Shown: piece by piece, positions 10,001 to 18,747 of the stretch
How the letters are laid out: the number at the start of each line of letters is the position of its first letter
How positions within the stretch are numbered: the first letter of the stretch is position 1
From: JBCCXZ01 sp965228005
Lineage (GTDB): Bacteria > Planctomycetota > Planctomycetia > Pirellulales > Lacipirellulaceae
Direction: 5' to 3'
DNA length: 64,000 nt
Assembly: GCA_965228005.1 (NCBI GenBank)
Contig: CBDDGV010000004.1
Location: 868,001-932,000 of the forward strand
Notes under the pieces: generated by a model
Told to the model about the DNA's origin: nothing
Databases searched by the model: none
What the model saw: only the letters and a program-made list of their open reading frames with translations
Program-made: the position numbers and the translations under genes

Positions 10001-12041
10001 CACGCTGCTCGGCCGCGAGGGCCTGCTGCTGGTTGCTCTCGGCTCGGGCCTTTTCGGCTTCTGCTTGCCGCCGGGCTTCCGCTTCGGCCCCGCGGAGCTG
10101 GATCTGCTCGTCGCGTAGGGCGATCGCGGCGGTGCGTTCCTGTTCGGCGATCGACTGCTGACGCTGCGCGTCTTGCCGGGCTTCGTCGGCTTCGACCCGC
10201 TTCTGGTCGATCACCACCAGGGCCCCGACGATCACCACCACAATGGCCGCGGCCAGGCCGCCCGCCACGCGCTTGAAGACTGCGGCTCGGCGCTGGCGAG
10301 CGTCGCGTTCAGCGGACGCGGCGGCGATCTCGTCGAGCAGCGGCTGGTGGGCCGGCGACGTGGGGTCGAGCAGCGAGGAGGCCAGGTCGAAGTCGCCCTT
10401 CCCCAGGGCGCGCCTTGCGTACTTCTCGCTCGCTTCTGCGAGCAGCTGCTCCGCCGCGTGGTTGGACGACCACAGGTTCAGCGCCTCGCGGAGCCCGTAG
10501 ATCGCCTGGGCGTACTGGTCGTAGTCGCCGGTCTGCTCGGCTTCGGTGAGCTGCTCCGCGGCCCGGTCCCGCAGGCGGATGCTCTCCAGGTGGGACTGGT
10601 GCCCGCGGATCGCCTCCTGCAACTCGCCGATCGTTTGGTAGCGGTCGGCCGGGTCGGTCGCCATCGCCTTGAGCGCGATGTCGAGCAGCTCGCCCTGCTT
10701 GTCGGTGTGGCGGATCGTGTTGGAGGCGGCGTGCTCCAGGCAGACCGTGACGCTCGTTCCCGGGTGGGGCGCCGCGCCGGCGACGACCTCGAACAACACG
10801 GCGCCGAGGAGGTACACGTCGCTGCGGGCGTCGATCGCGTCGAGCGGGCCGGTGACCATCTCCGGCGACATGTAGGCGGGCGTGCCGGCGAGGCCCATCT
10901 CGCGGGCTACCGCGCCGGGCTTGCGGAAGGAGGCCTGCACCAGGGCGATGCCCCAATCCATCAGCAGCACCTCGCCGAAGTGGCCGAGCATGACGTTCTC
11001 GGGCTTCACGTCGCGGTGCAGGACGCCGCGTGCGTGGGCGAACGCCAGCGCGTCGCCGACCCGCAGCAGGATCGAGAGGTTCTCCGCCAGGTCGTTCGAA
11101 CGGATCGCCTCGTTCCAGGGCGTGCCCTCGACCTTCTTCATCGAGTAGAACAGCGCGCCCTCGCTGTTGCTGCTCAGGTCATAGATCGGGACGATGTTCG
11201 GGTGGTCGAGCTCGCCGGTGACGACGGCCTCGGACAGGAACTTCGAGCGTTCCGAGGGCACCTGGGCGTTCTCTTGGTGCAGCATCTTCAGCGCGACCGA
11301 GCGGTCGATCGACGCCTGGCGGGCCTCGTAGACGACGCCCATGGCGCCGACGCCGATCTGCTCCAGCAGCTCGTAGTCCGCCGGAGTCGTGCCCGATTCG
11401 TCCGGCTCACGCAGGTCGCGGACGCCGATGTTCAGGTGCGGGGCCTCGACCGTCTGGTCGGCGGCCCGCTTGGCCGTCTTGCCGGGGCCGTCGTCTTCCG
11501 GTTTCCGTCCTTGGTCTTTCCGCCCCCAATCGTTGAGCCCCCAGTTGTGCTGGATCGTGCGGAGTTGCTCGGGGCTGACCTCCTGCGGCGTGACCGTGGC
11601 GTAGACGCGGGGGTCGACGGGCTCGTCGTCCGCTTTCGGTCGCGGGCCGACCGCCGGGCGGGGCGGCTCGGCGGGCGGCTCCGGCGGAGCGGCGTCGGCT
11701 GGCGGCCTCTCGTCGGCGAGGTTCGCGGGCGGCTGGGTTTGCGGCGCGGCGAACACCGAGGGGCCATTGGGTTCGCTCTCCGGGGCGATCATCGGGGCGA
11801 CCGGCTCGACCACCTGCCGCGGGGCCCGGTGCTGCTGGGCGTACTCGGCGACGATGTCGGCGATGGTCGCGTGCCGCTGCGGGGCCGGCGCCGCGGGCGG
11901 CTGGTCGGCTTCGTTCAGCTGGGCCAGCGCTTCGTGCGCCGGGTCGGCTTCACCGAACCACTCCAGCGTCGCACCGCAAGACGGGCACGTCTGCGACGCG
12001 CTCTCTTGCAGGTCGTTGCGGCACTGGGGGCAGGTGAGCAT
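6975..12041 (-). CDS. Zinc-ribbon / Ser-Thr protein kinase / transmembrane / WD40-repeat protein
   Basis: The 1,688-residue protein starts with a two-CxxC zinc ribbon (CPQC...CPSC, residues 4-23). A Pro/Ala-rich linker leads to a Hanks-type kinase domain at about residues 222-490: glycine loop GVGAMGVVYEA, VALKM, catalytic loop HRDVKPENVM near residue 341, MDWG in place of DFG near 361, and YMSPE. A membrane helix is at about 591-612, followed by an Ala/Glu/Gln-rich coiled coil. From about residue 747 to the end I count roughly 21 WD40 repeats, enough for three seven-bladed propellers. Membrane topology suggests a cytoplasmic kinase and an external propeller sensor, the usual planctomycete arrangement. 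The 3' end overlaps the convergent caspase-like/VWA gene, so both frames code in 6975-7048. Substrates are unknown. Confidence 0.88.
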   Translation of the reverse strand: MLTCPQCRNDLQESASQTCPSCGATLEWFGEADPAHEALAQLNEADQPPAAPAPQRHATIADIVAEYAQQHRAPRQVVEPVAPMIAPESEPNGPSVFAAPQTQPPANLADERPPADAAPPEPPAEPPRPAVGPRPKADDEPVDPRVYATVTPQEVSPEQLRTIQHNWGLNDWGRKDQGRKPEDDGPGKTAKRAADQTVEAPHLNIGVRDLREPDESGTTPADYELLEQIGVGAMGVVYEARQASIDRSVALKMLHQENAQVPSERSKFLSEAVVTGELDHPNIVPIYDLSSNSEGALFYSMKKVEGTPWNEAIRSNDLAENLSILLRVGDALAFAHARGVLHRDVKPENVMLGHFGEVLLMDWGIALVQASFRKPGAVAREMGLAGTPAYMSPEMVTGPLDAIDARSDVYLLGAVLFEVVAGAAPHPGTSVTVCLEHAASNTIRHTDKQGELLDIALKAMATDPADRYQTIGELQEAIRGHQSHLESIRLRDRAAEQLTEAEQTGDYDQYAQAIYGLREALNLWSSNHAAEQLLAEASEKYARRALGKGDFDLASSLLDPTSPAHQPLLDEIAAASAERDARQRRAAVFKRVAGGLAAAIVVVIVGALVVIDQKRVEADEARQDAQRQQSIAEQERTAAIALRDEQIQLRGAEAEARRQAEAEKARAESNQQQALAAEQRAVAAGREKEYESYLAQIGLADEKIAANAFTEARRILDNLAGSEHRGWEWARLRYLCQQATASYSLSAPVDAVAYSPDGGRLAIGTQEGEVRVYRSSGEANPLVLRHGKRVNAVAFSPDGELLLTGANDPVVRVWSVSTGEEVAQLEGHEEGVLSIRFSPDGSLLVTTSLDRTARLWTAEDWAAKQVLLGHNWWVWDAAFSPDGDQIVTAGQDGKAVLWQKQLGVDSQFIAVNEFRGHDGPVYAAAYAPSGDFVVTASGNPDRNLLTWNPATLEQIDIEALVEGEAVASQSSNPLAGHNGEVRALAFTPAGLLVSGGDDNTVRLWKPADGLLLNTMRGHGSWVRAVASSPAGGLVASGGHDNWARTWRPENYAEQRIIGAETLVGHSDAVLTIAFSPDGRRVITASRDNTAMVWPVDGDDPVLELREGHEFLATQAVALPDGRRVATAAADGTLRVWDIAVGAEDYVIRDVGGGSVVAVSPDGRWLATGSTDGALRVHNPDDGALQESLGHEGEGEVSVAAFSADGGQLFAGDSEGVGVLYRHTPAGWEQTHVLRGHNRRITSAVFTPDGSRLLTASGDKTVAQWDVGSGDELRGLVLRHPQWVNSIAITPDGKRLVTSCGWQERAETRVWDLERAEVVGTIGTDGDGVNWVDVSPAGDLALTVNSSSSRVRLWDMSTLREKAGPAEDGGFLDLGDGRSGLNLWAAAFLPDGQHVATVGADRAQVWAIESGERIVELGSHRVVSSAHIADDLRSAVTGGWDNAAKIWDLETSKVRTKLAGQHAAPINAALFFPQDAARVLTASDDGSACVWDAAAQSVLLTLKTPSRVLGADIHPDGSTIATAGADGVVRLWDAQSGEVLPHGVLQGHRGGVNAVAFCPEGRYLATASDDKSVIVWDAADGTQLYQLLGHGTPVTAVAFSQDESCNRIVTGSRRGLVKLWDWRRGKEMLSYEAHPGGVNSVGFSPDGKTLATAGQDGRGVLWPAAATGLGPNGVAGTPPRAAPGPQPAD

Positions 12042-12073
12042 GGGCGGGGCTGCGGCGGTTGCAGGCGGAGGGG

Positions 12074-15000
12074 TTACGACTGCTGCTTCGCACGCCGGGC
12101 AGCGATCTGCTCCGGCGACCAGTGGTTTCTTCCGACGGAGGCGAGCCCCGCGTCGATGCGGCGGAGGGCGGCTTCGTTCTGGCCGGACGGTTGGTTGTGT
12201 TCCGGCGGGGCTTCGTGCTGACCGGTTTCCAGGGGCTGCGAGACCGGCGGAGGCGTCGTTGCTTCCGAGTCGACAGGCAGAGTCTCTGGGCTGGGCTCGT
12301 CGGCGGTGATCGAATCGGAGGAACCGACGAGGTCCTCCACCGACGCGTCTACGAGACGCCCCCCCCGCACGCTGATCTCGGTAACCAGACGCCGCACGCC
12401 GTCTTCTTGCACCCAGTAGATGCGGTAGAGGTTGTCCGGCAGCGGCGCGAAGAGCCTGCGGAGGTCTTTCACGTCTTCGGGGTCGAGCCAGATGTCTTCG
12501 CTCTCGTCGCCGCTGGCGGAGACGATCGTCAGGACGAAGCCTTGCTGGTTGATCCCGGTCGAACCGCCGGCGGGCAGCTTGAAGGCGCCGAGGTCGACGC
12601 GGAAGGAGTTGATGGCCAAGTCGGTGCCCGTGCCGCCGAGTCCGAGGAAGGAGAAGGAAGAGAGCCCGATGGCGTCGGAGTTGCCGATGTCTTCGGTGTC
12701 GATCTCCGATTCGACGGGGATGTCCTCGACGCCGATGATCGCCGAGAGGAGGAATGTGCCGACGCCGCCGTCGTCGTCGGTGACCGCGACCGTGATGGTG
12801 AACGCCCCCGCGGAGGCGAACGTGTGCCGGGCCGCGAAGTCTCCTTGAGAGAACGTGGCGCCGCTGGTGTCGTTGATGGTGATCGTTTCGATCGGTGAGC
12901 CGTCGCCCCAGTCGATGGTGGCGGTGTGCGACTCCTGGGGGCCGCCGGGCACGTCGTAGCCGTCGTCGTCGAAGACCGCGTCGACGTCGAAGATGTTGGT
13001 GCGGGTGGCGTCGAAGCCAGGCAGCATGGGGTCGACGGGCGTCAGGCCTGCGGAGACCAGCGGTGCGACATTTGATACGCCGATCGGGATGACGAGAGTG
13101 TCGGTGTTCCCGGTGATCGGCTCGAAGACGTTGATCGTGACGTCGTAAGCGTCGTTGGGGCCGTCGTCGCCGTAGACGTGCTGGATCTGGAACGTCGCCA
13201 GCGGGTTGGGGTCCGCCGTGGTGGGGGCGGGCAGCGTGATGCCGGTGACCGGCGACGTGTTGCCGTCGCCCCAGTCGACGTCGACCACGTACTGGCTGAA
13301 GGGCCGGGCGAAGATCGACGTGGAGGTGGCGAGGAAGTTGCCGTTCACCACGGCGGTCTGGCCTTCCAGCACCACCGGCTGGCCGAACGAGAAACTTGTA
13401 TTGGGGTCGGTGTCGACCGAATCGACCACGATCACGACAGGCGTGCTGCCGCCGTCGTCGTCCTGCACGGTGACGGTGATGCTGTTCGTTTGGCCCGTGG
13501 CGTACGTGTGCGTGAGCACCACCGAGCCGGTCGTGGCCGTGCCCGCGGAGCCGTTGACGACGGTCGGCACGGCGGTCGGGCCGGACGTTGTGCCGTCGCC
13601 CCAGTCGATGCTGTAGGTGAAGTCCTCGGTCGTCGTCGTGAAATCAAAGCCCGGGTCGGAGAAGGCGATCGTGAGCGACACTTGCTCGCCAATCGGGACC
13701 GAGCCCGAAGTGAACGACGGGCTGGTGAGCGTGGACGTGGTGATGGTGGGGGCGACGTTCAGCACGGTGACGGCCGTCGCCGAGGCGGAGTTGAACGTGG
13801 GGTCGCTGGTCAGGCTGAGCGTGACGGTCGGGTTGTACACGGCGTCGTCGGCGTAGACGTGGTTCGCCGTGTAGAAGAGCACGGTGGGGCCGGTGCTGAT
13901 AACAGTAAAGCCGGAGATGGCAGACAAGGTGCCGTCGCCCCAGTCCACCGTGCCGCTGTAGTCGCTGGCCGTGGCGAGGCCGGCGTCGATCGCGGCGGCG
14001 GTGAAGGTGCCCGAGAGCACCGTCGACCCGCCCTCGTTGATGACGCTAGGGGTCGCGGTGAGCGCGCCGGGCACCGGGGTGGGGTCGGTAACCGTGACCG
14101 TGAAGGTGGTTGTGGTGAACGGGCCGCCGCCGGCGAAGGAATTGTCGTCGTCGGCGATCTCGACGGTCACCGTGTACGTGCCGGGGGTCGTGTAGGTGTT
14201 CGAGTCGGTGAACGAGCCAACGGTGGGCGTCGAGCCGTTGCCGTTGATGACGGTCGCCACCGACTGCACGCCGGTGGCGGTGGGGCCCCAGTCGATGCGG
14301 TAGCTGAAGCTCTCGGTGTCGAAGCCGGGGTCGCTGAACGAGAAGTTGGCTGTGACGAGAGTCCCCGGCAAGATGGTGAGCGTCTGGCCCGGCAGGACGG
14401 TCGTGGCCGAGGCGCTGAGCGTCCCGGCGGTGACCGTCGGGTCGACGTTGCTGACGCCCACATTGATGTTGGCGGCGGCCAGGAACGTGGTGTCGGGCGT
14501 GGCCGGATTAAAGTTGCCGTCGGGGTCGTAGGCCGCGGTGACGGTGATTGTGTAGAGGTCGTCCGCGTCGTCGTCGGAGTAGGTGTGGGCGACGGAGAAC
14601 TCCTGCAGCGTGCCGTTGGGCGTGAAGCTGGTGATCTCCTGGCTGGTGCCGTCGCCCCACTCGACGATGACGGTGTAGTCGCCGACCACCGCGTTCAGGT
14701 CCGTGATCGCCTGGGCGGAGAACGAGCCGGAGAGCGTGACCGAACCACCTTCGCTGATCGCGGTCGCGCTCAGCATCGGGGCCTGCACCGCGGGGGTCGG
14801 GTCGAAGACGGTCACCAGGAGGGTGTCGCTGTTCACCCCGCCGTCGTCGTCGGTGACGGTGACGGTGACGGTGAACACGCCGTCGCTGGTGTAGACGTGG
14901 TTGGCCGCGATGGGGCTGGTCGCGGGGTTGACGTTGACCAGCGAGGAGCCGTCGCCCCAATCAATGGTGGCGGTGAAGGTGTCGGCCGACCCCGGGTCGG

Positions 15001-17446
15001 TGAAGGCGGCCGAAATGCTGACTGTGTCGCCCTGGCTGACGGTCTGGTCGGAGCCCGCGTTGACCGTGGGGGCGACGTTGTTGACGGTCACCTGCAGGGT
15101 GTCGCTGTTCACGCCTCCGTCGTCGTCGGTAACCGTGACGGTAACAGTGAACACGCCGTTGTCTGCGTAGACGTGGCCGGCCGCGATGGGGCTGGTCGCC
15201 GGGTTGACGTTGACCAGCGGGGAGCCGTCGCCCCAATCGATGGTGGCGGTGAAGGTGTCGCCGGACCCGGGGTCGGTGAAGGCGGCCGAGATGTTGACGG
15301 TGTCGCCCTCATTCACGGTCTGGTCCGAACCGGCGTTGACCGCGGGCGCGACGTTGTTGACGGTTACCTGGAGGGTGTCGCTCGACATGCCTCCGTCGTC
15401 GTCGGTAACCGTGACGGTAACGGTGAACACGCCGTTGTCGGCGTAGACGTGGCCGGCCGCGATGGGGCTGGTCGCCGGGTTGACGTTGACCAACGCGGAG
15501 CCGTCCCCCCAGTCGATCGTGGCGGTGAAGGTGTCGCTGGACCCGGCGTCGGTGAAGGTGGGCGAAATGTTGACTGTGTCGCCTTCGTTCACCGTCTGGT
15601 CGGAGCCGGCGTTGACCGCGGGGGCGACGTTGTTGACGGTCACCTGGAGCGTGTCGCTCGACGTACCTCCGTCGTCGTCGGTGACCGTAACCGTGACGGT
15701 GAACACCCCGTTGTCTGTGTAGACGTGGCCGGCCGCGATGGGGCTGGTCGCCGGGTTGACGTTGACGAGCGGGGAGCCGTCGCCCCAATCAATGGTGGCG
15801 GTGAAGGTGTCGACCGAACTCGGGTCGGTGAAGGCGGCCGAGATGTTGACCGTGTCGCCTTCGTTGACGGTCTGGTCGGAGCCGGCGTTCACCGCGGGGG
15901 CCGCGTTGTCGACGGTGATGATGGCGGTGTCCATGCCCATGCCGCCGTCGTCGTCGGTGACGGTGAGGGTGACGGTGTAGGTTCCGTTATCGTTGGGCGT
16001 GAAGTTGAAGGTGCTGTTAGTTCCGTTGGCGATGATCTGGCCGTTGGTGGCGGAGACCTGCCAGAGGTAGGTGAAGGTGTCGGCCGAGCCCGGGTCGTTC
16101 TCGGTGACGCTCAGTGAGATGAGGGTCCCCTCGTCCGAGTTGGTCGGGGCGCCGACGATGGCCGGGGCGGGGGCGGCGTTGTTGACGGTCACCTGGAGGG
16201 TGTCGCTGTTCACGCCGCCGTTGTCGTCGGTGACGGTGACCGTAACGGTGTAGACGCCGTTGTCTGCGTAGACGTGGTTCGCGGCGATCGGGCTCGTCGC
16301 CGGGTTGACGTTGACCAGCGCGGAGCCGTCGCCCCAGTCGATCGTGGCGGTGAACGTATCGGCCGATCCCGGGTCGGTGAAGCTGGCCGAGATGTTGACG
16401 GTGTCGCCCTCGTTGACGGTCTGGTCAGAGCCGGCGTTGACCGTCGGTGCGACGTTGTTGACGGTCACCTGGAGGGTGTCGTTGTTCACGCCGCCGTTGT
16501 CGTCGGTGACGGTGACCGTGACGGTGTAGACGCCGTCGTCTGCGTAGACGTGGCTGTCGGCGATGGGGCTGGTCGCCGGGTTGACGTTGACCAGCGCGGA
16601 GCCGTCGCCCCAATCGATCGTGGCGGTGAAGGTGTCGCCGGAGCCCGGGTCGGTGAAGCTGGCCGAGATATTGACCGTGTCGCCTTCGTTGACGGTTTGG
16701 TCGGACCCGGCGTTGACCGTGGGGGCGACGTTGTTGACGGTCACCTGGAGGGTGTCGTTGTTCACGCCGCCGTCGTCGTCGGTGACGGTGACCGTGACGG
16801 TGTACACGCCGTCGTCGGCGTAGACGTGGTTGTCGGCGATGGGGCTGGTCGCCGGGTTGACGTTGACCAGCGCGGAGCCGTCGCCCCAGTCGATGGTGGC
16901 GGTGAACGTGTCGTCGGAGCTGGGGTCGGTGAAGCTGGCCGAGATGTTGACCGTGTCGCCCTCGTTGACCGTCTGGTCGGAGCCGGCGTCGACCGTCGGT
17001 GCGACGTTGTTGACGGTGACCATGAACGAGTCGGCCATCGACGTCATGTCGGCGCCCTCGATCGTGAGGGTCACGGTGTAGACGCCGTTGTCGGTGTAGG
17101 TGTGCGAGCCGGAGGCGGTTCCGTCGCCGCCGCCGGTGGGGTTGGTCAACCCGCCGCCGCTGTCGGTGAGCGCGGTCTGGTTGCCGTCGCCCCAGTCGAT
17201 GGTGCCGGTCCAGGGGCCGTTGTCCGACCCGCCGCCGATGGGGTCGTCGTCCGAGAAGGTCGCCCCGACGAGGGAGATGCTGCCCCCTTCGGAGATCGCC
17301 GAGGGGGTGGTGCCGATGTCGACGGCGGTAACGCTGAGTACCCGCCGACGCTCCAGCCGCATCAACTGTAACGGCTGGTGCGGTTCTGCCGGCCTGGTCG
17401 GCTGCGCTTTGCGGTCCAGCAGCCAGCGGAGTGCTCGTTTTGCCAT
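12074..17446 (-). CDS. Giant PKD-domain repeat surface protein with LEPR-XLL-like N-terminus
   Basis: I place the start at ATG 17446, giving 1,790 residues; an in-frame upstream start at 17548 also exists. Residues about 27-39 (LQLMRLERRRVLS) resemble the LEPR-XLL motif seen at the N-terminus of giant exported planctomycete proteins. About 15 PKD-like beta-sandwich units follow, each with a DWGDG turn and an HVYADDGVYTVTVTVTDDDGG type strand pair. Seven units are nearly identical, 92 residues long. One unit (around 15900-16180) is a different type with LWQVSATNG in place of DWGDG. The C-terminal 220 residues lack repeats, contain a small beta domain ending IYWVQEDGVRR, and finish in a Pro/Glu/Gln-rich tail. 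PKD units mediate adhesion and extend proteins from the surface. The gene starts 32 bases downstream of the kinase gene on the same strand. Confidence 0.85.
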   Translation of the reverse strand: MAKRALRWLLDRKAQPTRPAEPHQPLQLMRLERRRVLSVTAVDIGTTPSAISEGGSISLVGATFSDDDPIGGGSDNGPWTGTIDWGDGNQTALTDSGGGLTNPTGGGDGTASGSHTYTDNGVYTVTLTIEGADMTSMADSFMVTVNNVAPTVDAGSDQTVNEGDTVNISASFTDPSSDDTFTATIDWGDGSALVNVNPATSPIADNHVYADDGVYTVTVTVTDDDGGVNNDTLQVTVNNVAPTVNAGSDQTVNEGDTVNISASFTDPGSGDTFTATIDWGDGSALVNVNPATSPIADSHVYADDGVYTVTVTVTDDNGGVNNDTLQVTVNNVAPTVNAGSDQTVNEGDTVNISASFTDPGSADTFTATIDWGDGSALVNVNPATSPIAANHVYADNGVYTVTVTVTDDNGGVNSDTLQVTVNNAAPAPAIVGAPTNSDEGTLISLSVTENDPGSADTFTYLWQVSATNGQIIANGTNSTFNFTPNDNGTYTVTLTVTDDDGGMGMDTAIITVDNAAPAVNAGSDQTVNEGDTVNISAAFTDPSSVDTFTATIDWGDGSPLVNVNPATSPIAAGHVYTDNGVFTVTVTVTDDDGGTSSDTLQVTVNNVAPAVNAGSDQTVNEGDTVNISPTFTDAGSSDTFTATIDWGDGSALVNVNPATSPIAAGHVYADNGVFTVTVTVTDDDGGMSSDTLQVTVNNVAPAVNAGSDQTVNEGDTVNISAAFTDPGSGDTFTATIDWGDGSPLVNVNPATSPIAAGHVYADNGVFTVTVTVTDDDGGVNSDTLQVTVNNVAPTVNAGSDQTVSQGDTVSISAAFTDPGSADTFTATIDWGDGSSLVNVNPATSPIAANHVYTSDGVFTVTVTVTDDDGGVNSDTLLVTVFDPTPAVQAPMLSATAISEGGSVTLSGSFSAQAITDLNAVVGDYTVIVEWGDGTSQEITSFTPNGTLQEFSVAHTYSDDDADDLYTITVTAAYDPDGNFNPATPDTTFLAAANINVGVSNVDPTVTAGTLSASATTVLPGQTLTILPGTLVTANFSFSDPGFDTESFSYRIDWGPTATGVQSVATVINGNGSTPTVGSFTDSNTYTTPGTYTVTVEIADDDNSFAGGGPFTTTTFTVTVTDPTPVPGALTATPSVINEGGSTVLSGTFTAAAIDAGLATASDYSGTVDWGDGTLSAISGFTVISTGPTVLFYTANHVYADDAVYNPTVTLSLTSDPTFNSASATAVTVLNVAPTITTSTLTSPSFTSGSVPIGEQVSLTIAFSDPGFDFTTTTEDFTYSIDWGDGTTSGPTAVPTVVNGSAGTATTGSVVLTHTYATGQTNSITVTVQDDDGGSTPVVIVVDSVDTDPNTSFSFGQPVVLEGQTAVVNGNFLATSTSIFARPFSQYVVDVDWGDGNTSPVTGITLPAPTTADPNPLATFQIQHVYGDDGPNDAYDVTINVFEPITGNTDTLVIPIGVSNVAPLVSAGLTPVDPMLPGFDATRTNIFDVDAVFDDDGYDVPGGPQESHTATIDWGDGSPIETITINDTSGATFSQGDFAARHTFASAGAFTITVAVTDDDGGVGTFLLSAIIGVEDIPVESEIDTEDIGNSDAIGLSSFSFLGLGGTGTDLAINSFRVDLGAFKLPAGGSTGINQQGFVLTIVSASGDESEDIWLDPEDVKDLRRLFAPLPDNLYRIYWVQEDGVRRLVTEISVRGGRLVDASVEDLVGSSDSITADEPSPETLPVDSEATTPPPVSQPLETGQHEAPPEHNQPSGQNEAALRRIDAGLASVGRNHWSPEQIAARRAKQQS
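14836..17010 (-). repeat. Tandem 276-bp coding repeats (92-aa PKD units)
   Basis: A landmark sequence (GGGGCTGGTCGCCGGGTTGACG and near variants) recurs at 14912, 15188, 15464, 15740, 16289, 16565 and 16841. Spacing is exactly 276 bases, except across one 549-base step that spans a divergent unit. High nucleotide identity implies recent duplication or ongoing gene conversion within the PKD gene. It is coding sequence, not a CRISPR array. Confidence 0.9.
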
Positions 17447-17905
17447 TTCGCACAACCCGGAAAGACGAACGAGCCAGGACAACAAAGCCGCGTGTAGGGC
17501 CGCCCGCGGGGGCGGAGGTTCCGAGACCGATTGCAGCGCACGGACCACCGTGTTCGGACGACCGTCATAGGCACGATCGTCGGCGGTACCCGCCGCGCTC
17601 CACTATTATCCGACGCCGGTTGGATAACTGTCAAACATTGTGGATCGACGGGGTTGCCTCGGGCCCTGTGCTGTTGGTGAGCGAGCCCTGACGGGTTGTG
17701 CGGGTCCGCCTGCTCGCAGGGGAAGCCCGAGCCGCACCGGTCGTCCGCGTGCTCGCGGAGCTTCTGCAGGCGCCGCCTGTGCCTGGACGAACAATCAAAC
17801 CGATCCCAGGAGTCGATCGCGTCGCGACGGCGCCTGGACACCCGGTTCGGTTCTTCCGCTCGCCCGCCCCCCACCCGTGCAGAACCCCGTCGCGGAGACA
17901 AGTCG
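17447..17905. promoter_or_regulatory. Divergent intergenic region with an imperfect dyad
   Basis: This 459-base spacer lies between the starts of the PKD protein (minus) and the secreted protein (plus). I see no convincing gene in it. It holds a dyad, TTATCCGAC (17606-17614) and GTTGGATAA (17619-17627), with 8 of 9 positions pairing across a 4-base gap, placed where both promoters could be controlled. No clear -35/-10 pair was identified. Confidence 0.35.
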
Positions 17906-18736
17906 ATGCAACACGCAGCGGCGTTACCCTTGCGTGCCGCCTGGGGGTTGGTTCTCGGGCTGGTCGCCTCCGTGAGCTGGACGCACGCGGAGCGTTCGGT
18001 CGTGGCCCAGCCGAACGGGAGCAGCACCCTGCGGGTGGTCGCCAACGCGGGCCACTCGACCACGCGGCTTTACCGTGGGGCGCCCACGGGTCGGGTCGCC
18101 GCCCGCCGTTCGTTCTACGGCTATCAGGCGGGCGATGAACTAACCCCCTTGGGTACCCCGCAACGCCCCAGGCAGCTCCGTGTATCCGAGGCTCTGGTCG
18201 GCGAGCCGCTGCCCGCGCCCGCGGAGGCCGTTCCCGCTGGGAGTGGCAACGGCCGGCACGCCGCCTTGCCGGGGCCGCCCATGGGCGCGGTCTACCAGCC
18301 GCTGACTTCGCTCAACTTGGGGATCGACTCGCCCGCGGGCGAGATGCCGGAGGACTACTCGCAACGGGTGTTCGGCGATCCTGTGCCCGAGGCGCAGGCG
18401 GCCGTGGCCCGCGGCGAGCGGGAAATGATCGCGGCCCACTTCCGTTCGGCCGACATCTGCTACCGGCCGCTCTTCTTCGAGGACATCACGCTGGAGCGTT
18501 ACGGCCACCACTACGGCTGCCTGCAGCCGGCCGTCTCGGCGGTGCGGTTCTTCGGGCGGATCCCCATCGTGCCGTACCTCGCGGGCGCCAACCCGCCGTG
18601 CCGGTGCAAGTACAACACGGGCCACTACCGCCCGGGCGATTGCGTGCCGTTCCACCGCTACCGGTTGCCCAAGTCACTCCGCGGCGCGGGGGTTCAGGCG
18701 TTGGTGGTCACGGGCTTGGTGTTCATCGTCCCGTAA
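17906..18736 (+). CDS. Secreted protein of unknown function
   Basis: I start this at ATG 17906 because GGAG lies 8 bases upstream and the resulting N-terminus (MQHAAALPLRAAWGLVLGLV...) is a signal peptide; the longer open frame upstream has no such features. The mature product, about 245 residues, begins with a low-complexity region, then has a C-terminal half with a conserved look: 'DICYRPLFFEDITLERYG', 'VRFFGRIPIVPYLAG', and a Cys/His-rich stretch containing CRCKY and DCVPFHRYRLP. I do not recognise a named family. It is convergent with the adaptor operon, 11 bases from its end. Probably an envelope protein. Confidence 0.7.
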   Translation: MQHAAALPLRAAWGLVLGLVASVSWTHAERSVVAQPNGSSTLRVVANAGHSTTRLYRGAPTGRVAARRSFYGYQAGDELTPLGTPQRPRQLRVSEALVGEPLPAPAEAVPAGSGNGRHAALPGPPMGAVYQPLTSLNLGIDSPAGEMPEDYSQRVFGDPVPEAQAAVARGEREMIAAHFRSADICYRPLFFEDITLERYGHHYGCLQPAVSAVRFFGRIPIVPYLAGANPPCRCKYNTGHYRPGDCVPFHRYRLPKSLRGAGVQALVVTGLVFIVP

Positions 18737-18747
18737 CGCAGCTTGCG

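Noticed and set aside
13178..16117. Long open frame (about 979 codons) on the plus strand opposite the PKD gene
   Set aside because: It mirrors the tandem repeats on the other strand; its product is Val/Asp/Gly/Arg-only and has no signal, start site or family.
14836..17010. CRISPR-like periodicity
   Set aside because: The period is 276 bases and the repeats are coding PKD units, not short direct repeats with unique spacers.
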